A stretch of DNA of 64,000 bases, from assembly GCF_000374125.1 (NCBI RefSeq), contig NZ_KB893645.1, forward strand, positions 62,109-126,108, read 5' to 3'. The translations under genes were made by a program, and so were the position numbers. Source of the DNA: Niabella aurantiaca DSM 17617 (GTDB taxonomy: Bacteria; Bacteroidota; Bacteroidia; Chitinophagales; Chitinophagaceae). Every line of letters starts with the position of its first letter. The stretch's first letter is position 1. The notes under the pieces are model-generated. The model saw only the letters and a program-made list of their open reading frames with translations, had not been told where the DNA came from and searched no databases. This document shows, piece by piece, positions 8,137-17,710 of this stretch.

Positions 8137-9389
8137 TAGTAGCGGTATTTATCTTTCCATAATTTTTTTAAGTGATTTCGCAGCTCATTTTCCCGGGGAT
8201 TGTTGCCCGGGTCGTAGAAAGCAGCACCTGCAATCTTATCCGGCAGGTATTCCTGCTCGCTGAAATTATTTTCAAAACCGTGGGAATATTGATAGCCCTT
8301 GCCATAGTTCAGGTTCTTCATCAGCTTTGTGGGCGCATTGCGGATATGCAGGGGCACCGGCAGATCACCGGTATTCCGAACCGCGGCCAGCGCTTCGTCA
8401 ATGGCCAGGTAAGCGCTGTTGCTTTTGGGCGAAGAGGCCAGGTAGATGGCGCATTGGGAGAGGATGATCCGCGCTTCGGGATTGCCGATCTTATTAACAG
8501 CTTCAAAAGTGGCATTGGCCAGCAGCAGGGCATTGGCGTTGGCCATGCCGATGTCTTCACTGGCGGAAATGACCATACGGCGGGCGATGAATTTGATGTC
8601 CTCACCACCTTCGATCATCCGTGCCAGCCAGTAAACGGCGCCGTTGGGATCGCTGCCCCGGATGGATTTGATGAATGCGGAGATGATGTCGTAATGCTGT
8701 TCCCCCGTCTTGTCATACAAGGCGATTTTCTTTTGGGCAATGCGCATAACGGTTTCGTTGGTAATAACCGCGGGGGCTTCCAGGGCATCACAGATGATCT
8801 CAAAAAGATTTAAAAGTTTCCGGGCGTCGCCCCCGGATATATTGATGAGGGCGGCGGTCTCTTTCAGCTGTACTTTTTTTTGAACGATCTGCCCGTCCTG
8901 AGCCATGGCCAGGTGCAGCAGCTTTACAAGGTCTTTGTCTTCCAGGGCTTTTAAAACATAAACCTGGCACCGGCTGAGCAGGGCACTGTTTACCTCAAAG
9001 GAAGGATTTTCCGTGGTAGCGCCTATTAAGGTAATGATGCCTTTTTCAACGGCACCCAACAGGGCATCCTGCTGGCTTTTATTAAAGCGGTGGATCTCGT
9101 CGATGAAAAGGATGGCCCCGCGTGCGGCCGTAGCGGTGGCAATGGCATCGCGGATGTCTTTGACGCCGGCAGAAATGGCGCTTAAGGACAGAAAAGGCCG
9201 GTGGACCGTATGGGCAATAATGGTTGCAATGGTGGTTTTACCTACGCCCGGCGGCCCCCAGAGGATCATGCTGGGGATATTCCCGGTAGCGATCGACTTC
9301 TGAAGAATGCTGCCATTGCCTGTAAGATGCTCCTGGCCCACCAGGTCTTCAAGGCTATGAGGTCTTAACCGTTCTGCCAATGGGGTCAT
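8136..9389 (-). CDS. rarA: Replication-associated recombination protein A (RarA/MgsA)
   Basis: A 417-residue AAA+ ATPase. Seen: [10 protein letters not shown] at the start, Walker A GPPGVGKT at residues 45-52, Walker [10 protein letters not shown], the GATTENPSF sensor loop, then the MgsA C-terminal domain. RarA acts at stalled replication forks and single-strand gaps, with SSB. A frame 8 codons longer exists, but its TTG lies inside the promoter box at 9411-9418, so the ATG at 9389 is chosen. The gene is followed by elaA with a 1-base overlap. Full length for the family and no missing motif. Confidence 0.95.
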   Translation of the reverse strand: MTPLAERLRPHSLEDLVGQEHLTGNGSILQKSIATGNIPSMILWGPPGVGKTTIATIIAHTVHRPFLSLSAISAGVKDIRDAIATATAARGAILFIDEIHRFNKSQQDALLGAVEKGIITLIGATTENPSFEVNSALLSRCQVYVLKALEDKDLVKLLHLAMAQDGQIVQKKVQLKETAALINISGGDARKLLNLFEIICDALEAPAVITNETVMRIAQKKIALYDKTGEQHYDIISAFIKSIRGSDPNGAVYWLARMIEGGEDIKFIARRMVISASEDIGMANANALLLANATFEAVNKIGNPEARIILSQCAIYLASSPKSNSAYLAIDEALAAVRNTGDLPVPLHIRNAPTKLMKNLNYGKGYQYSHGFENNFSEQEYLPDKIAGAAFYDPGNNPRENELRNHLKKLWKDKYRY

Positions 9390-9410
9390 AATGGATCTGC
9401 TTAAAGACCC

Positions 9411-9418
9411 CAAAGGTA
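9411..9418 (-). promoter_or_regulatory. Bacteroidota -7 promoter box of rarA
   Basis: TACCTTTG on the minus strand matches TAnnTTTG exactly and lies 21 bases upstream of the chosen rarA ATG. No clear -33 element was seen. Confidence 0.6.
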
Positions 9419-9467
9419 ATACTAATTTATTTAGCAGCGAAGCCGGGTGGGTGTTTTGCGGGTTCTG

Positions 9468-10319
9468 CTATTGCAGGTGCTGCCGCAGGAATTCCCCGGT
9501 CTTTTTAAATGTGTCCGTAAGCTCCGGGTCGCCCCATCCGTGACCGGCGTTGGGGTAGATCACTTTCTGGAATGGCACGTTGAGCTGCTGCAACTGGTTT
9601 ATCAGCAGTTCGGCCTGCGACTGGGGTACCAGCGGATCCTGGCCTCCCTGGAACAACAGGGTGGGTGCTGCGCCGGTTGCCGCATAGGTGATGGGACTGC
9701 TTTCTGTGTAGCGGTCGGGCACCTCGTCGGGCGTTCCTCCTATAACGGGCACCAGTAAGGTATTGGCTACAACGGTATTGCTGTCGTATAAGGCAGTAAG
9801 ATCCGTGGGGCCGGCAATGGATACAACGGCGTGGATATTACCGGCCTGGTTGTATTTGTAGGCGGTAAGCAGGGCCAGGTGGGCCCCGGCACTGGCGCCC
9901 AGGATGGCTGTTTTTTCAGAGACCGCGTACTCCTTTCTTTTTGAATTTAAAAAATCAACGGCGGCTTTTACATCATGTTCCTGGGTGGGGAACTGGTTCG
10001 TGTCCTTTTTATAGAGCCGGTAGTTAATATTAAAAATGGCATAATCCGGAAGCTCTTTGAGCAGGTAGTTGCTGATAAACGGGTCAAATTCCGTTTTGTC
10101 GCCACCGGTCCAGGCGCCGCCATGAACCAGGATCAGCACCTTTGTGGTGACCGATGTTCGGTCGGCCGGCAAATAGACATCCATTTTTTGTAAAGGGTCG
10201 TTGCCATAGGCCTGGTTCTTATACACCGCTGCTTCGCGGGCGGCGGTGGGGGTATCGACGGGCTTTGAACAGGAGAGCAGGAATACCAGTAAACAAAAAA
10301 GAACACCTGTATTTTTCAT
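9468..10319 (-). CDS. Lipoprotein alpha/beta hydrolase (esterase)
   Basis: A 283-residue protein with a lipobox (LLSC, Cys17), so probably held in the cell envelope. It has the hormone-sensitive-lipase/carboxylesterase pattern: oxyanion loop HGGAW, nucleophile elbow GASAG, acidic residue in GGQDPLV and a catalytic His in NAGHGWG. It should hydrolyse a short acyl or aryl ester; the substrate cannot be told. It lies 113 bases downstream of the sterol-desaturase-family gene on the same strand, and a separate promoter is possible. The whole catalytic triad is present. Confidence 0.88.
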   Translation of the reverse strand: MKNTGVLFCLLVFLLSCSKPVDTPTAAREAAVYKNQAYGNDPLQKMDVYLPADRTSVTTKVLILVHGGAWTGGDKTEFDPFISNYLLKELPDYAIFNINYRLYKKDTNQFPTQEHDVKAAVDFLNSKRKEYAVSEKTAILGASAGAHLALLTAYKYNQAGNIHAVVSIAGPTDLTALYDSNTVVANTLLVPVIGGTPDEVPDRYTESSPITYAATGAAPTLLFQGGQDPLVPQSQAELLINQLQQLNVPFQKVIYPNAGHGWGDPELTDTFKKTGEFLRQHLQ

Positions 10320-10432
10320 ATTGTTTATTTCTTTTGCGATTTAACACACTATTGTAACAAAAAGCTTACCAAAGCCCGGACGGTGCCGGTTCCGCAGCTC
10401 TTTTGCAAAATATCGCAGGCATCCGGTATGTA

Positions 10433-11749
10433 TCAGGTACCCGGCAGGTTTTGGAGCGGGGATGCCGCCGCATGATCGTTGGAAGGCGCCCCTTTAACCC
10501 GGACAGAAGATGGATTGCCTTTGGCGAGGGCCACGGTGATGGCAACGGAAAGCAGCAGGTAGGACAGCACAAAAAGCCATCCCGCAGAAAAGCTGTTCTT
10601 TAACAGGAACCAGTCTCCGTAATGATAAAGGATCCCCAGGCCACAGCCCGCTTTCAGGGCTTCCCATATCCAGGCATGGGCATTCCCGTCCATGAGCTCC
10701 GCCAATGCGTAAACGAATAAAAAGATAAAAAGGCCATAGTAAAAGATGCCGGGCGCTCCTATGGCTGCAATATTCCCAAACAGGAAACAAATAAAAAATA
10801 AAAGAGCGGCTAACTGGATCCACAGCCAGGTTTTGGTGGCGTTGGTCAGGCGGGGATTGTATTTTTTAAAATGATAGACGTCCTCTATCTTATAAACCGG
10901 GTATTTTTCGATCACGTCAGCGGGGCGCCAGCCTGTAGGCATCAGCCAGATGCGGAACCGGTCCTTCCAGCTGCCGGTACGCCAGGCGTCTTTTACCAGC
11001 AGCCACAAATGCTGAAAGTTTATTTTTACCGGGTTCCAGGTCCGCACCGGTCTTGTGATCCCATAAACCGGTGGAATGTCCGGCAGCTCCGGCTGGTAGG
11101 TGCCAAACAGCCGGTCCCAGAAGATAAAGATCTGGGAGTAGTTCCGGTCCAGGTATTCCGGGTTGATGGCGTGATGCACGCGATGCAGGGAGGGGGTAAC
11201 GATCACTTTTTCGAGGAACCCCATTTTTTTTATAAAGGTGGTATGGTACCAGAACTGCGCAAACAGGTGAAGCGGCGCCACGATCGCGATCACTTTTTCC
11301 GGCACACCCAGGAGCGCTGCCGGCAGCAGGAAAATGACGAAAATATTTGCAAAGCCGGAAATGCTTTGCCGCAGTGCACAGGCCAGGTTGAACTCTTCGC
11401 TGCTGTGGTGTACCAGGTGGCCGTTCCAGAAAAAATTAAATTCATGCTGGATGCGATGGACACAGTAGCCGGAAAAATCAAGTGCAATAAAGGCGATCAC
11501 ATAGGTGAGCCAGGTAGCATGGATATGTAGCAGGGCCCAATGATGAACCATCCAGGAATAGGAATAAATGACAATGCTCAGGCCCAGTACATCCTTGGTG
11601 ATATTGGTAACCCCGCTCAGCAGGCTGCTGATGACGTCATTGGTGCGCATGGCCGTTCCCTCTTTCCGGCGTGCATAAGCCATTTCCAGCAATACCAGTA
11701 CCAGGAATGCGGGAATCGCAACCAGTAATATCTTTCCGTAAGTTTCCAT
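10433..11749 (-). CDS. Sterol desaturase / fatty acid hydroxylase family membrane enzyme
   Basis: A 438-residue integral membrane protein with the di-iron histidine clusters of the FA-hydroxylase superfamily: HRIQH (H98, H102), HLVHH (H111, H114, H115) and a later HRVHH. The N-terminal half carries the catalytic domain between membrane helices; the last 150 residues add about four more helices, a longer tail than in most relatives. Relatives hydroxylate or desaturate lipids, for example sphingoid bases, alkylglycerols or carotenoids; Bacteroidota make sphingolipids, so such a substrate is possible but unproven. A good promoter box lies 21 bases upstream. Confidence 0.88.
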   Translation of the reverse strand: METYGKILLVAIPAFLVLVLLEMAYARRKEGTAMRTNDVISSLLSGVTNITKDVLGLSIVIYSYSWMVHHWALLHIHATWLTYVIAFIALDFSGYCVHRIQHEFNFFWNGHLVHHSSEEFNLACALRQSISGFANIFVIFLLPAALLGVPEKVIAIVAPLHLFAQFWYHTTFIKKMGFLEKVIVTPSLHRVHHAINPEYLDRNYSQIFIFWDRLFGTYQPELPDIPPVYGITRPVRTWNPVKINFQHLWLLVKDAWRTGSWKDRFRIWLMPTGWRPADVIEKYPVYKIEDVYHFKKYNPRLTNATKTWLWIQLAALLFFICFLFGNIAAIGAPGIFYYGLFIFLFVYALAELMDGNAHAWIWEALKAGCGLGILYHYGDWFLLKNSFSAGWLFVLSYLLLSVAITVALAKGNPSSVRVKGAPSNDHAAASPLQNLPGT

Positions 11750-11770
11750 ATACGTATTGGAACTGCAATA

Positions 11771-11779
11771 CCAAATTTA
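11771..11779 (-). promoter_or_regulatory. Bacteroidota -7 promoter box of the desaturase-family gene
   Basis: TAAATTTGG on the minus strand fits TAnnTTTG and lies 21 bases before the ATG at 11749. Confidence 0.5.
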
Positions 11780-11851
11780 GCAAAAAGCAGGCAGCTTTGT
11801 GCCGGGCAGGCGTAAATGGTGCCCGCATCTATGTTCCCCTCGCCGTACCGG

Positions 11852-12265
11852 TTATTTTCCGGAACGCATGGCTTTCACTATTTTCAAACTGCCGTCCGCC
11901 GAAAGCTTCCGGTATTCTTTGGTTCCCACGCCAAAAAGGGCAATTTTACCTTCCTGGTCGCTGTGCACCCCCCATCCATAGCGTTTGGTAAGCGGGGAAG
12001 CCCGGAGGCAGGGTTGTCCTTTTGAAAAGAACTGCTCCCTTGCCGTTTTCAGGCCGGACCGCGGAATATTGTTTTTCAGGGCAAAACACTGGAACAGCAC
12101 GTCATCGGAGGTAAATTGATAGGGGTGCTCCATGATCATCTCAAACTGCATATTGGCTGCCGTTTTCCCGGAAAGCTTTAAGGGGGGCACTTCGGCGGTG
12201 GTTACCGGACAATCGGGAGCCACTTCAATAAATGTGTTTTGATAATTGGTTGTGTGGATCTTCAT
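11852..12265 (-). CDS. DUF6157 family protein
   Basis: A small soluble protein of 137 residues starting MKIHTTNYQNTFIEVAPDCP, the recognisable opening of the DUF6157 family. The end, GWGVHSDQEGKIALFGVG with a following Tyr/Lys-rich block, fits as well. No catalytic motif is evident and the function is unknown. A start six codons further upstream (12283) is possible, but the family begins at MKIHTT. The neighbours, a desaturase-family enzyme and a CBS-type enzyme, give no clue to its role. Confidence 0.82.
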   Translation of the reverse strand: MKIHTTNYQNTFIEVAPDCPVTTAEVPPLKLSGKTAANMQFEMIMEHPYQFTSDDVLFQCFALKNNIPRSGLKTAREQFFSKGQPCLRASPLTKRYGWGVHSDQEGKIALFGVGTKEYRKLSADGSLKIVKAMRSGK

Positions 12266-12333
12266 GATCTGTATGTTTTGCATCTTTTCCCCGGAGAGAA
12301 GAACGATACCCGTACAGCGGTAGGAAGCCCCGG

Positions 12334-13692
12334 TTATTTTGCCACGCTTTGCACGATATCGTACTTGGTAACAATATGATAATTGCCTGCGTCGTCCTGT
12401 GCCAGTACCGCTCCGTTTGCTTTGCTGATCAGCGAGCCGATGCGTTCCACAGGGGTGTCGAAGGCTACGATCGGGTAGGGCTGCTCCAGGATGTTCCCCA
12501 GGCTCTCGTTTTTGATGTTCGGGTCTGAGAATATCTTTTGAAAAAGGCCGCTCTCGCTTACGGAGCCGGTCACGGCTCCGTTCTCCATAACCGGGATGTG
12601 CTCAATATCGTATTTGCGCATGAGTGCTACCGCGTCAGATACGGCAGCAGTTGGCGGAATCGTGATCAATGGCCGGTTTTTACGGCTGTTGATAATATCT
12701 TTAAAGGTCTTTACTTCAAGAAACCCCCGTTCCATCATCCACTGGTCGTTGTAGATCTTGGCGACGTACCGGCTGCCATGGTCATGAAAAATACACACTA
12801 CCAGGTCGTCCTTGCCAAGGCTCCCCTTTAGCTGCATCAGTCCTTTAAGGCAGCTTCCGGCGCTGTACCCGCAGAACAGCCCTTCTTCTTTGGCCAGCTT
12901 CCGGGCCATGATGGCACCGTCTTTATCCGTTACCTGGGTAAACGCGTCGATCACGCTCATGTCATAGTTCTTCGGCACAAAGTCTTCTCCAAAACCTTCG
13001 CTGAAATAGGGGTATACCTCATTCAGGTCCGTTTCCCCGGTATTGAAGTATTTGGTAAGCAGCGAGCCGTAGGCATCCACCGCCCACACCTTGATGTTGG
13101 GGTTCTGTTCTTTCAGGTACCGGGCCGTGCCGGTGATGGTGCCGCCCGTGCCGGCGGTGCAAACGAGGTGGGTGATCTTGCCATCGGTCTGCCTCCATAT
13201 TTCGGGGCCGGTGGTTTCATAGTGCGCCAGGCGGTTGGCCAGGTTGTCGTACTGGTTCATGTGGTACGCATCGGGCGTTTCTTTTGCCAGGCGGGCGGCC
13301 ACGCTGTAGTAGCTTTGGGGGTCCTCCGGCTCTACGTTTGTGGGGCAAACGATCACTTCGGCTCCCATCGCTTTCAGCACATCCGCTTTTTCCTTGGACT
13401 GTTTGTCGGTGGTAACAAAAATACATTTGTACCCTTTTACGATGGCTCCAAGGGCCAGCCCCATGCCGGTATTGCCGCTGGTGCCTTCAATGATGGTGCC
13501 GCCGGGTTTCAGACGCCCTTCGGCTTCTGCCACTTCGATCATTTTGATGGCCATCCGGTCTTTGATGCTGTTGCCCGGATTAAAATAATCTACTTTGGCA
13601 ACCACGGTGCAGGGCAGTTCTTTTGTGATCCGGTTCAGGCGGATTAACGGAGTATTGCCAATGGTTTCCAGTATATTATTCTTGATATCCAT
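12334..13692 (-). CDS. Cystathionine beta-synthase type PLP enzyme with CBS domains
   Basis: A 452-residue fold-type II PLP enzyme. K44 in NPGNSIKDRM is the PLP lysine; GTSGNTG binds the substrate carboxylate and GTGGTITG the PLP phosphate. Residues from about 330 on form two CBS motifs (PLITIPPTAAVSDAVALM and PIVAFDTPVERIG). The layout is that of eukaryotic-type cystathionine beta-synthase without a haem domain; a cysteine synthase activity cannot be excluded. It would join serine and homocysteine in transsulfuration, with the CBS pair as a possible regulatory site. It starts 1 base after the S41 peptidase gene, so both share a transcript. Confidence 0.9.
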   Translation of the reverse strand: MDIKNNILETIGNTPLIRLNRITKELPCTVVAKVDYFNPGNSIKDRMAIKMIEVAEAEGRLKPGGTIIEGTSGNTGMGLALGAIVKGYKCIFVTTDKQSKEKADVLKAMGAEVIVCPTNVEPEDPQSYYSVAARLAKETPDAYHMNQYDNLANRLAHYETTGPEIWRQTDGKITHLVCTAGTGGTITGTARYLKEQNPNIKVWAVDAYGSLLTKYFNTGETDLNEVYPYFSEGFGEDFVPKNYDMSVIDAFTQVTDKDGAIMARKLAKEEGLFCGYSAGSCLKGLMQLKGSLGKDDLVVCIFHDHGSRYVAKIYNDQWMMERGFLEVKTFKDIINSRKNRPLITIPPTAAVSDAVALMRKYDIEHIPVMENGAVTGSVSESGLFQKIFSDPNIKNESLGNILEQPYPIVAFDTPVERIGSLISKANGAVLAQDDAGNYHIVTKYDIVQSVAK

Positions 13693-13693
13693 C

Positions 13694-15283
13694 TTATTTT
13701 GTTTTTAAATAATCAACAGCCTTCAGTACCACCGAATCGGTCAGGTTGAGTATCTGGTAGTACCCCGTATCCCGCCATTTGAACCGGGCCAGGTAGGCTT
13801 CCATCCGGTTGGACACCCGTAGTTTTTCTGCCTCCGGTATGTGGGTTAAATTTACGGTATCTTTTTGAGCCCGGCTCACAAACAGCTGCCACATCGCTTT
13901 TCCAGGGTCAAAAGCCTGCGAAAAGGAAAGGGGGGAGGCAAAAGGCTCCATTACTTTTTGATTGTTGAGGTAATAGTGGAAAACAAAATCGGTAAAAGCC
14001 CCGTTGAAGAACAGCCGGTTGATCTCTTTGGAGGTCCTGGAGGTGTCCAGGCCTACAAAAACGTCGGGCATGATGCCGCCGCCGCCATAGAGGATCCGCC
14101 CGGAAGGCGTTTTGTATTGCTGGCCGTTGTTGACCTTGTTGCTGTCTGCAAAATAAGCCTGGCCATTGGCGTACCGCTCCCAGATATCATCCATATATAC
14201 TTTTTTCCCCTTGTTGTAAGGACGCTGAATGCTTCTGCCCAGGGGGGTGTAATAACGGGAAACGGTCAGCTTCAATGCAGCACCGTCGCTGAGGGGGAAG
14301 ATCTCCTGGACCAGCCCCTTGCCAAAAGTCCTCCTGCCGATGATGGTAGCCCGGTCCCAGTCCTGCAGGGAGCCGCTCAGGATCTCGCTGGCACTTGCGG
14401 ACAGCTCGTCTACCAGTACCGTGAGTTTTCCGGTTTCAAAAATTCCCGGCCGTTTACACCGGTATTCTTTTTTGGGGCTGTTGGTGCCCTGGGTAAAAAC
14501 GACCAGCTTATCGCCGCTCAGGAATTCATCAGCGATATCGATGGCCTGGTCCATATAGCCTCCTCCGTTGCCCCGCAGGTCCAGTATCAGCTCCGTCAGT
14601 CCCTGTTTTTTCAGCTGCTCCATGGCCTCCATGAATTCGCGGTAGGTGGTGCTTCCGAATTTGTCCAGCTTTACGTAACCGACGTTCTTGTTGACCATGT
14701 AGGAGGCTACCAGTGTAGGGGTCGGAATATTGTTCCGGGTTACCGGAATGGTGAGCAGGGCATTGTTCCGGAGTATCTGCAGGGTGATGGTGGTACCCTT
14801 CTCGCCCCGGATCAGGTTGCGGACGGTAGCGCTGGTGGTATTTCTTCCGGCCAGGAGCGAGTCGTCCACTCTGATGATCTGGTCGCCTATTTTAAGCCCC
14901 GCTTTTTCGCTGGGGCTGGCTTTCAATACATAGGTGATGTTAACGGTATCCCTGATCTGGTTATATTCTACGCCAATGCCTTCAAATTTTCCGGAAAGTT
15001 CCTCATTGGTTTCTTTGAGGTCCACCGGGGGAAGGTACACCGAGTGCGGGTCCAGCTCGTTCATCATTTCCCGGATGGCATTTGTCTCCAGCGTGTCGAT
15101 CTTTACGGAGTCGACATATTTTTGCCGGATGATCTCAAGCGCCTCCTCCAGTGAGGTGCTGCGGCCTGGTTTTGAAAGTCCTCCGTTGGGTTGCGCACCG
15201 CGCAATTTATAACCGATAAACATTCCAATGATCATCACCACGGAGAACAGCAAGGGCAGCCAGACCTCAAATTTCTTTTTCAT
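13694..15283 (-). CDS. S41-family C-terminal processing peptidase (Ctp)
   Basis: A 529-residue protein with an N-terminal membrane anchor (about residues 8-25), a PDZ domain (about 85-170, with EKAGLKIGDQIIRVDD) and the tail-specific protease core. The catalytic Ser is in ELSASASEILSG and the Lys in RRTFGKGLVQ. Ctp proteases act outside the cytoplasmic membrane and trim or degrade envelope proteins from their C-termini. It lies first in a two-gene unit with the CBS-type enzyme and faces the MurNAc kinase candidate across a 157-base divergent spacer. Length and motifs are complete. Confidence 0.93.
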   Translation of the reverse strand: MKKKFEVWLPLLFSVVMIIGMFIGYKLRGAQPNGGLSKPGRSTSLEEALEIIRQKYVDSVKIDTLETNAIREMMNELDPHSVYLPPVDLKETNEELSGKFEGIGVEYNQIRDTVNITYVLKASPSEKAGLKIGDQIIRVDDSLLAGRNTTSATVRNLIRGEKGTTITLQILRNNALLTIPVTRNNIPTPTLVASYMVNKNVGYVKLDKFGSTTYREFMEAMEQLKKQGLTELILDLRGNGGGYMDQAIDIADEFLSGDKLVVFTQGTNSPKKEYRCKRPGIFETGKLTVLVDELSASASEILSGSLQDWDRATIIGRRTFGKGLVQEIFPLSDGAALKLTVSRYYTPLGRSIQRPYNKGKKVYMDDIWERYANGQAYFADSNKVNNGQQYKTPSGRILYGGGGIMPDVFVGLDTSRTSKEINRLFFNGAFTDFVFHYYLNNQKVMEPFASPLSFSQAFDPGKAMWQLFVSRAQKDTVNLTHIPEAEKLRVSNRMEAYLARFKWRDTGYYQILNLTDSVVLKAVDYLKTK

Positions 15284-15440
15284 TCGTATGATTTATGCGA
15301 GGCTGCAAAATAGCCAAACTTTGCTGTTTATTTTAGAAATCAAATCATTTTCTGATTATTTTATAAATAAGCTATTTTTGATACTTATATTGTGGTGTAA
15401 GAACCACCCGGGTAACTACGGGTACTAAACTCCAGTCTAA

Positions 15441-16283
15441 ATGTCAAAAGTGCAACTCATCGCAGATGCGGGATCTACGAAAGTGGAATGGTGTCTTCTG
15501 AACAACGGGAAAGCAAAAACGGTGCTTACCAGCGGGGTGAGCCCTTATTTTCTGAACGGGGAGCAGATCATTGCGCTGTTGGGAAAGGAGCTGCTTCCGA
15601 AGCTGAAAAATGCAGCTGTGGATGAGGTCTTCTATTATGGTACCGGCTGTCTGAACCCGGACAACCGCAAAATGGTGCAGAAAAGTCTTCGCAGCCTGTT
15701 CAGAGGGGCGAAAGTGCAGGTTTGGCACGATGTGGAGGGCGCGGCCCGGGGGCTTTGCGGGCGCAGCAAGGGCATTGCCTGCATCCTGGGTACCGGTTCC
15801 AGCACCTGTTATTACGACGGGCGGAAGATCCAGAAGAATGCCCCGGGGCTGGGTTATGTTCTGGGAGATGAGGGCAGCGGCGCCTACCTGGGCCGGAAGG
15901 TGATCCAGTATTTTCTGTACAATACCTTCGATGAAGACCTGCGCGCCCGGTTTGATGCCGCTTATGTGACCAATGCCACCGAGATCCTGGAACGGGTGTA
16001 TAAACAACCGTTGCCCAACCGCTATCTTGCGGGGTTTGCAAAGTTCCTTGCAGACAACAGGGGGCACTATATGGTAGAGAATATTATTGAAGATGGATTG
16101 AATGATTTCTTTTTTACGCACCTTTGCAAATTCCAGGAAGCCTGGAAGCACCCGATCAACTTTGTCGGAAGCATCGCTTTTGGTTTTAAAGATGTATTGA
16201 AAGAACTTTGCGGCAGTTATAGTTTTGAGTTGGGTAAGGTGCTTCAAAAGCCCATGAAGGGGCTGATTGAATATCATTCCTGA
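15441..16283 (+). CDS. BadF/BadG-family amino sugar kinase, MurK candidate
   Basis: A 280-residue ASKHA-fold kinase. DAGSTKVEW near the start and GTGSSTCYYDG about residue 115 are the two phosphate-binding loops, and GDEGSGAYLG is typical of N-acetylglucosamine kinase-like BadF proteins. It stands 27 bases before murQ. In Tannerella forsythia a BadF-family kinase (MurK) phosphorylates MurNAc to MurNAc-6-phosphate, the substrate of MurQ; the pairing here suggests the same job, though a GlcNAc kinase is also possible. The product would feed peptidoglycan sugar recycling in the cytoplasm. Transcription starts in the spacer shared with the S41 peptidase gene. Confidence 0.82.
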   Translation: MSKVQLIADAGSTKVEWCLLNNGKAKTVLTSGVSPYFLNGEQIIALLGKELLPKLKNAAVDEVFYYGTGCLNPDNRKMVQKSLRSLFRGAKVQVWHDVEGAARGLCGRSKGIACILGTGSSTCYYDGRKIQKNAPGLGYVLGDEGSGAYLGRKVIQYFLYNTFDEDLRARFDAAYVTNATEILERVYKQPLPNRYLAGFAKFLADNRGHYMVENIIEDGLNDFFFTHLCKFQEAWKHPINFVGSIAFGFKDVLKELCGSYSFELGKVLQKPMKGLIEYHS

Positions 16284-16310
16284 ATTGTTAAAAAGAAATT
16301 AATCGGTTAT

Positions 16311-17138
16311 ATGGCAGGAGAAAAGATTACGGAGCAGTCGAGCAGATATGATCACCTCGAAAAAATGTCGGTACTGGAGTTGCTTTCATCTATGAACAAA
16401 GAAGACCAGGCGGTGCCATTGGCCGTTCAGGAGGTGATCCCTAATATCGAAAAACTGATCGAGGCGATTGTAGAGAACATGATTGGCGGGGGACGCCTTT
16501 TTTATATAGGGGCCGGCACCAGCGGCCGTTTGGGCATTTTGGATGCCAGTGAGATCCCCCCTACCTATGGGTTGCCTACGGGGGTGGTTATCGGGATCAT
16601 CGCCGGAGGCTGGAAAGCGATCACCACCCCGGTGGAAAATGCAGAAGACGATGAGGCACAGGGGTGGAAAGACCTGGAGGCGCACGGCGTTAACGAAAAA
16701 GATGTTGTGGTGGGCGTGGCCGCCAGCGGTTCAACCCCCTATGTGATCGGTGCCTTGCGGGAATGCCAGAAAAGAGGGATCGTTACCGGCAGCATCAGCT
16801 CCAACCCGAACGCCCTTGTCAGCGCTGTTGCCGATTACCCGGTTGAAGTGATCGTAGGCCCCGAATTTGTAACCGGAAGCACCCGGATGAAAAGCGGTAC
16901 GGCGCAAAAGCTGGTATTGAACATGATTTCCACTACGGTAATGATCCAGCTGGGAAGGGTAGAAGGGAACCGGATGGTGAATATGCAGCTTACCAATGAA
17001 AAACTGGTCGACCGGGGAACCAAAATGGTTATGGAAAAAACCGGGCTGCAGGACTATGAACAGGCCAAACAGCTGCTATTGGAAAACAAAAGTGTAAAAA
17101 ATGCCGTGATCGCCTATAACCAGGCACAAATACATTAA
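16311..17138 (+). CDS. murQ: N-acetylmuramic acid 6-phosphate etherase
   Basis: A 275-residue SIS-domain protein. IGAGTSGRLG (residues 66-75) followed by DASEIPPT, with E81 equivalent to E83 of the E. coli enzyme, and E112 in NAEDDEAQ as the second acid, are the MurQ signature; VGVAASGSTPYV is the second sugar-phosphate loop. It cleaves D-lactate from MurNAc-6-phosphate to give GlcNAc-6-phosphate. The length is slightly below the usual 300, with a shorter C-terminal helical part. It is cotranscribed with the upstream kinase and followed by a strong hairpin. Confidence 0.95.
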   Translation: MAGEKITEQSSRYDHLEKMSVLELLSSMNKEDQAVPLAVQEVIPNIEKLIEAIVENMIGGGRLFYIGAGTSGRLGILDASEIPPTYGLPTGVVIGIIAGGWKAITTPVENAEDDEAQGWKDLEAHGVNEKDVVVGVAASGSTPYVIGALRECQKRGIVTGSISSNPNALVSAVADYPVEVIVGPEFVTGSTRMKSGTAQKLVLNMISTTVMIQLGRVEGNRMVNMQLTNEKLVDRGTKMVMEKTGLQDYEQAKQLLLENKSVKNAVIAYNQAQIH

Positions 17139-17159
17139 GCGATATTTTTCATAACAACA

Positions 17160-17185
17160 AAAGGAAGAGTGGATGCTCTTCCTTT
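17160..17185. terminator. Bidirectional terminator between murQ and rpsT
   Basis: A 10-bp perfect stem (arms 17160-17169 and 17176-17185) with a 6-base loop. Short T-rich stretches follow on both strands, so it can serve both convergent genes. Confidence 0.8.
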
Positions 17186-17213
17186 ATTGTTTCCTGTAAA
17201 GAAAATATCTTGA

Positions 17214-17474
17214 TTAAGCCGCTGCAGTAGCTGCGTTGATTTTCTTAGCCAGTTTGCTTTTCAAATTCGCCGCTTTGTTGCGGTGGATCACCCCTTTCTT
17301 GGCCAGTTTATCGATCATGCTTTCAACAGAAGATAATTTACCCTTTGCTTCGCTGCCTTCCGCTGCTCTCAGTTCTTTAATGGCATTACGGGTGGTTTTA
17401 CCATAATATCTGTTCCTGTCGCGGCGTTTTAAGGCCTGACGCGCATGTTTCTTTGTAGCTTTATGATTCGCCAT
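17214..17474 (-). CDS. rpsT: 30S ribosomal protein S20
   Basis: An 86-residue, very basic protein beginning MANHKATKKHARQALKRR, with IDKLAKKGVIHRNKAANLKSKL near the end split as in all S20 proteins. S20 binds the 16S rRNA 5' domain and helix 44. The gene is monocistronic, with a clear promoter box 19 bases upstream of its ATG and a shared terminator hairpin downstream. Confidence 0.97.
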   Translation of the reverse strand: MANHKATKKHARQALKRRDRNRYYGKTTRNAIKELRAAEGSEAKGKLSSVESMIDKLAKKGVIHRNKAANLKSKLAKKINAATAAA

Positions 17475-17493
17475 GGATCTCTTTTTTTGGACG

Positions 17494-17502
17494 GCAAAGG
17501 TA
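17494..17502 (-). promoter_or_regulatory. Promoter of rpsT
   Basis: TACCTTTGC on the minus strand is an exact TAnnTTTG box 19 bases before the ATG; a TTGA-containing T-rich stretch at about 17512-17520 could be the -33 element, although the gap is short. Confidence 0.65.
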
Positions 17503-17710
17503 ACGGAAATAAATCAAAAATCTGCAAATTGTTCCTTTTTTCTTTTGGATGCCCCACCGGATCCTGCCCGGCAATCACTAAACATAACTTAAAATAGAAA
17601 AATAGAACGCTTGGAATGGGCAAATATTGCGTATCTTGTGGGGCAATTTTAGAAGCAGATCCTGAATATAAAAATACAAGATAAAATAATATATAAATAG
17701 CTGATTTACA

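Noticed and set aside
13865-15154. A 429-codon open frame on the plus strand opposite the S41 peptidase gene
   Set aside because: Antisense shadow of a complete protease gene; composition unlike any protein family.
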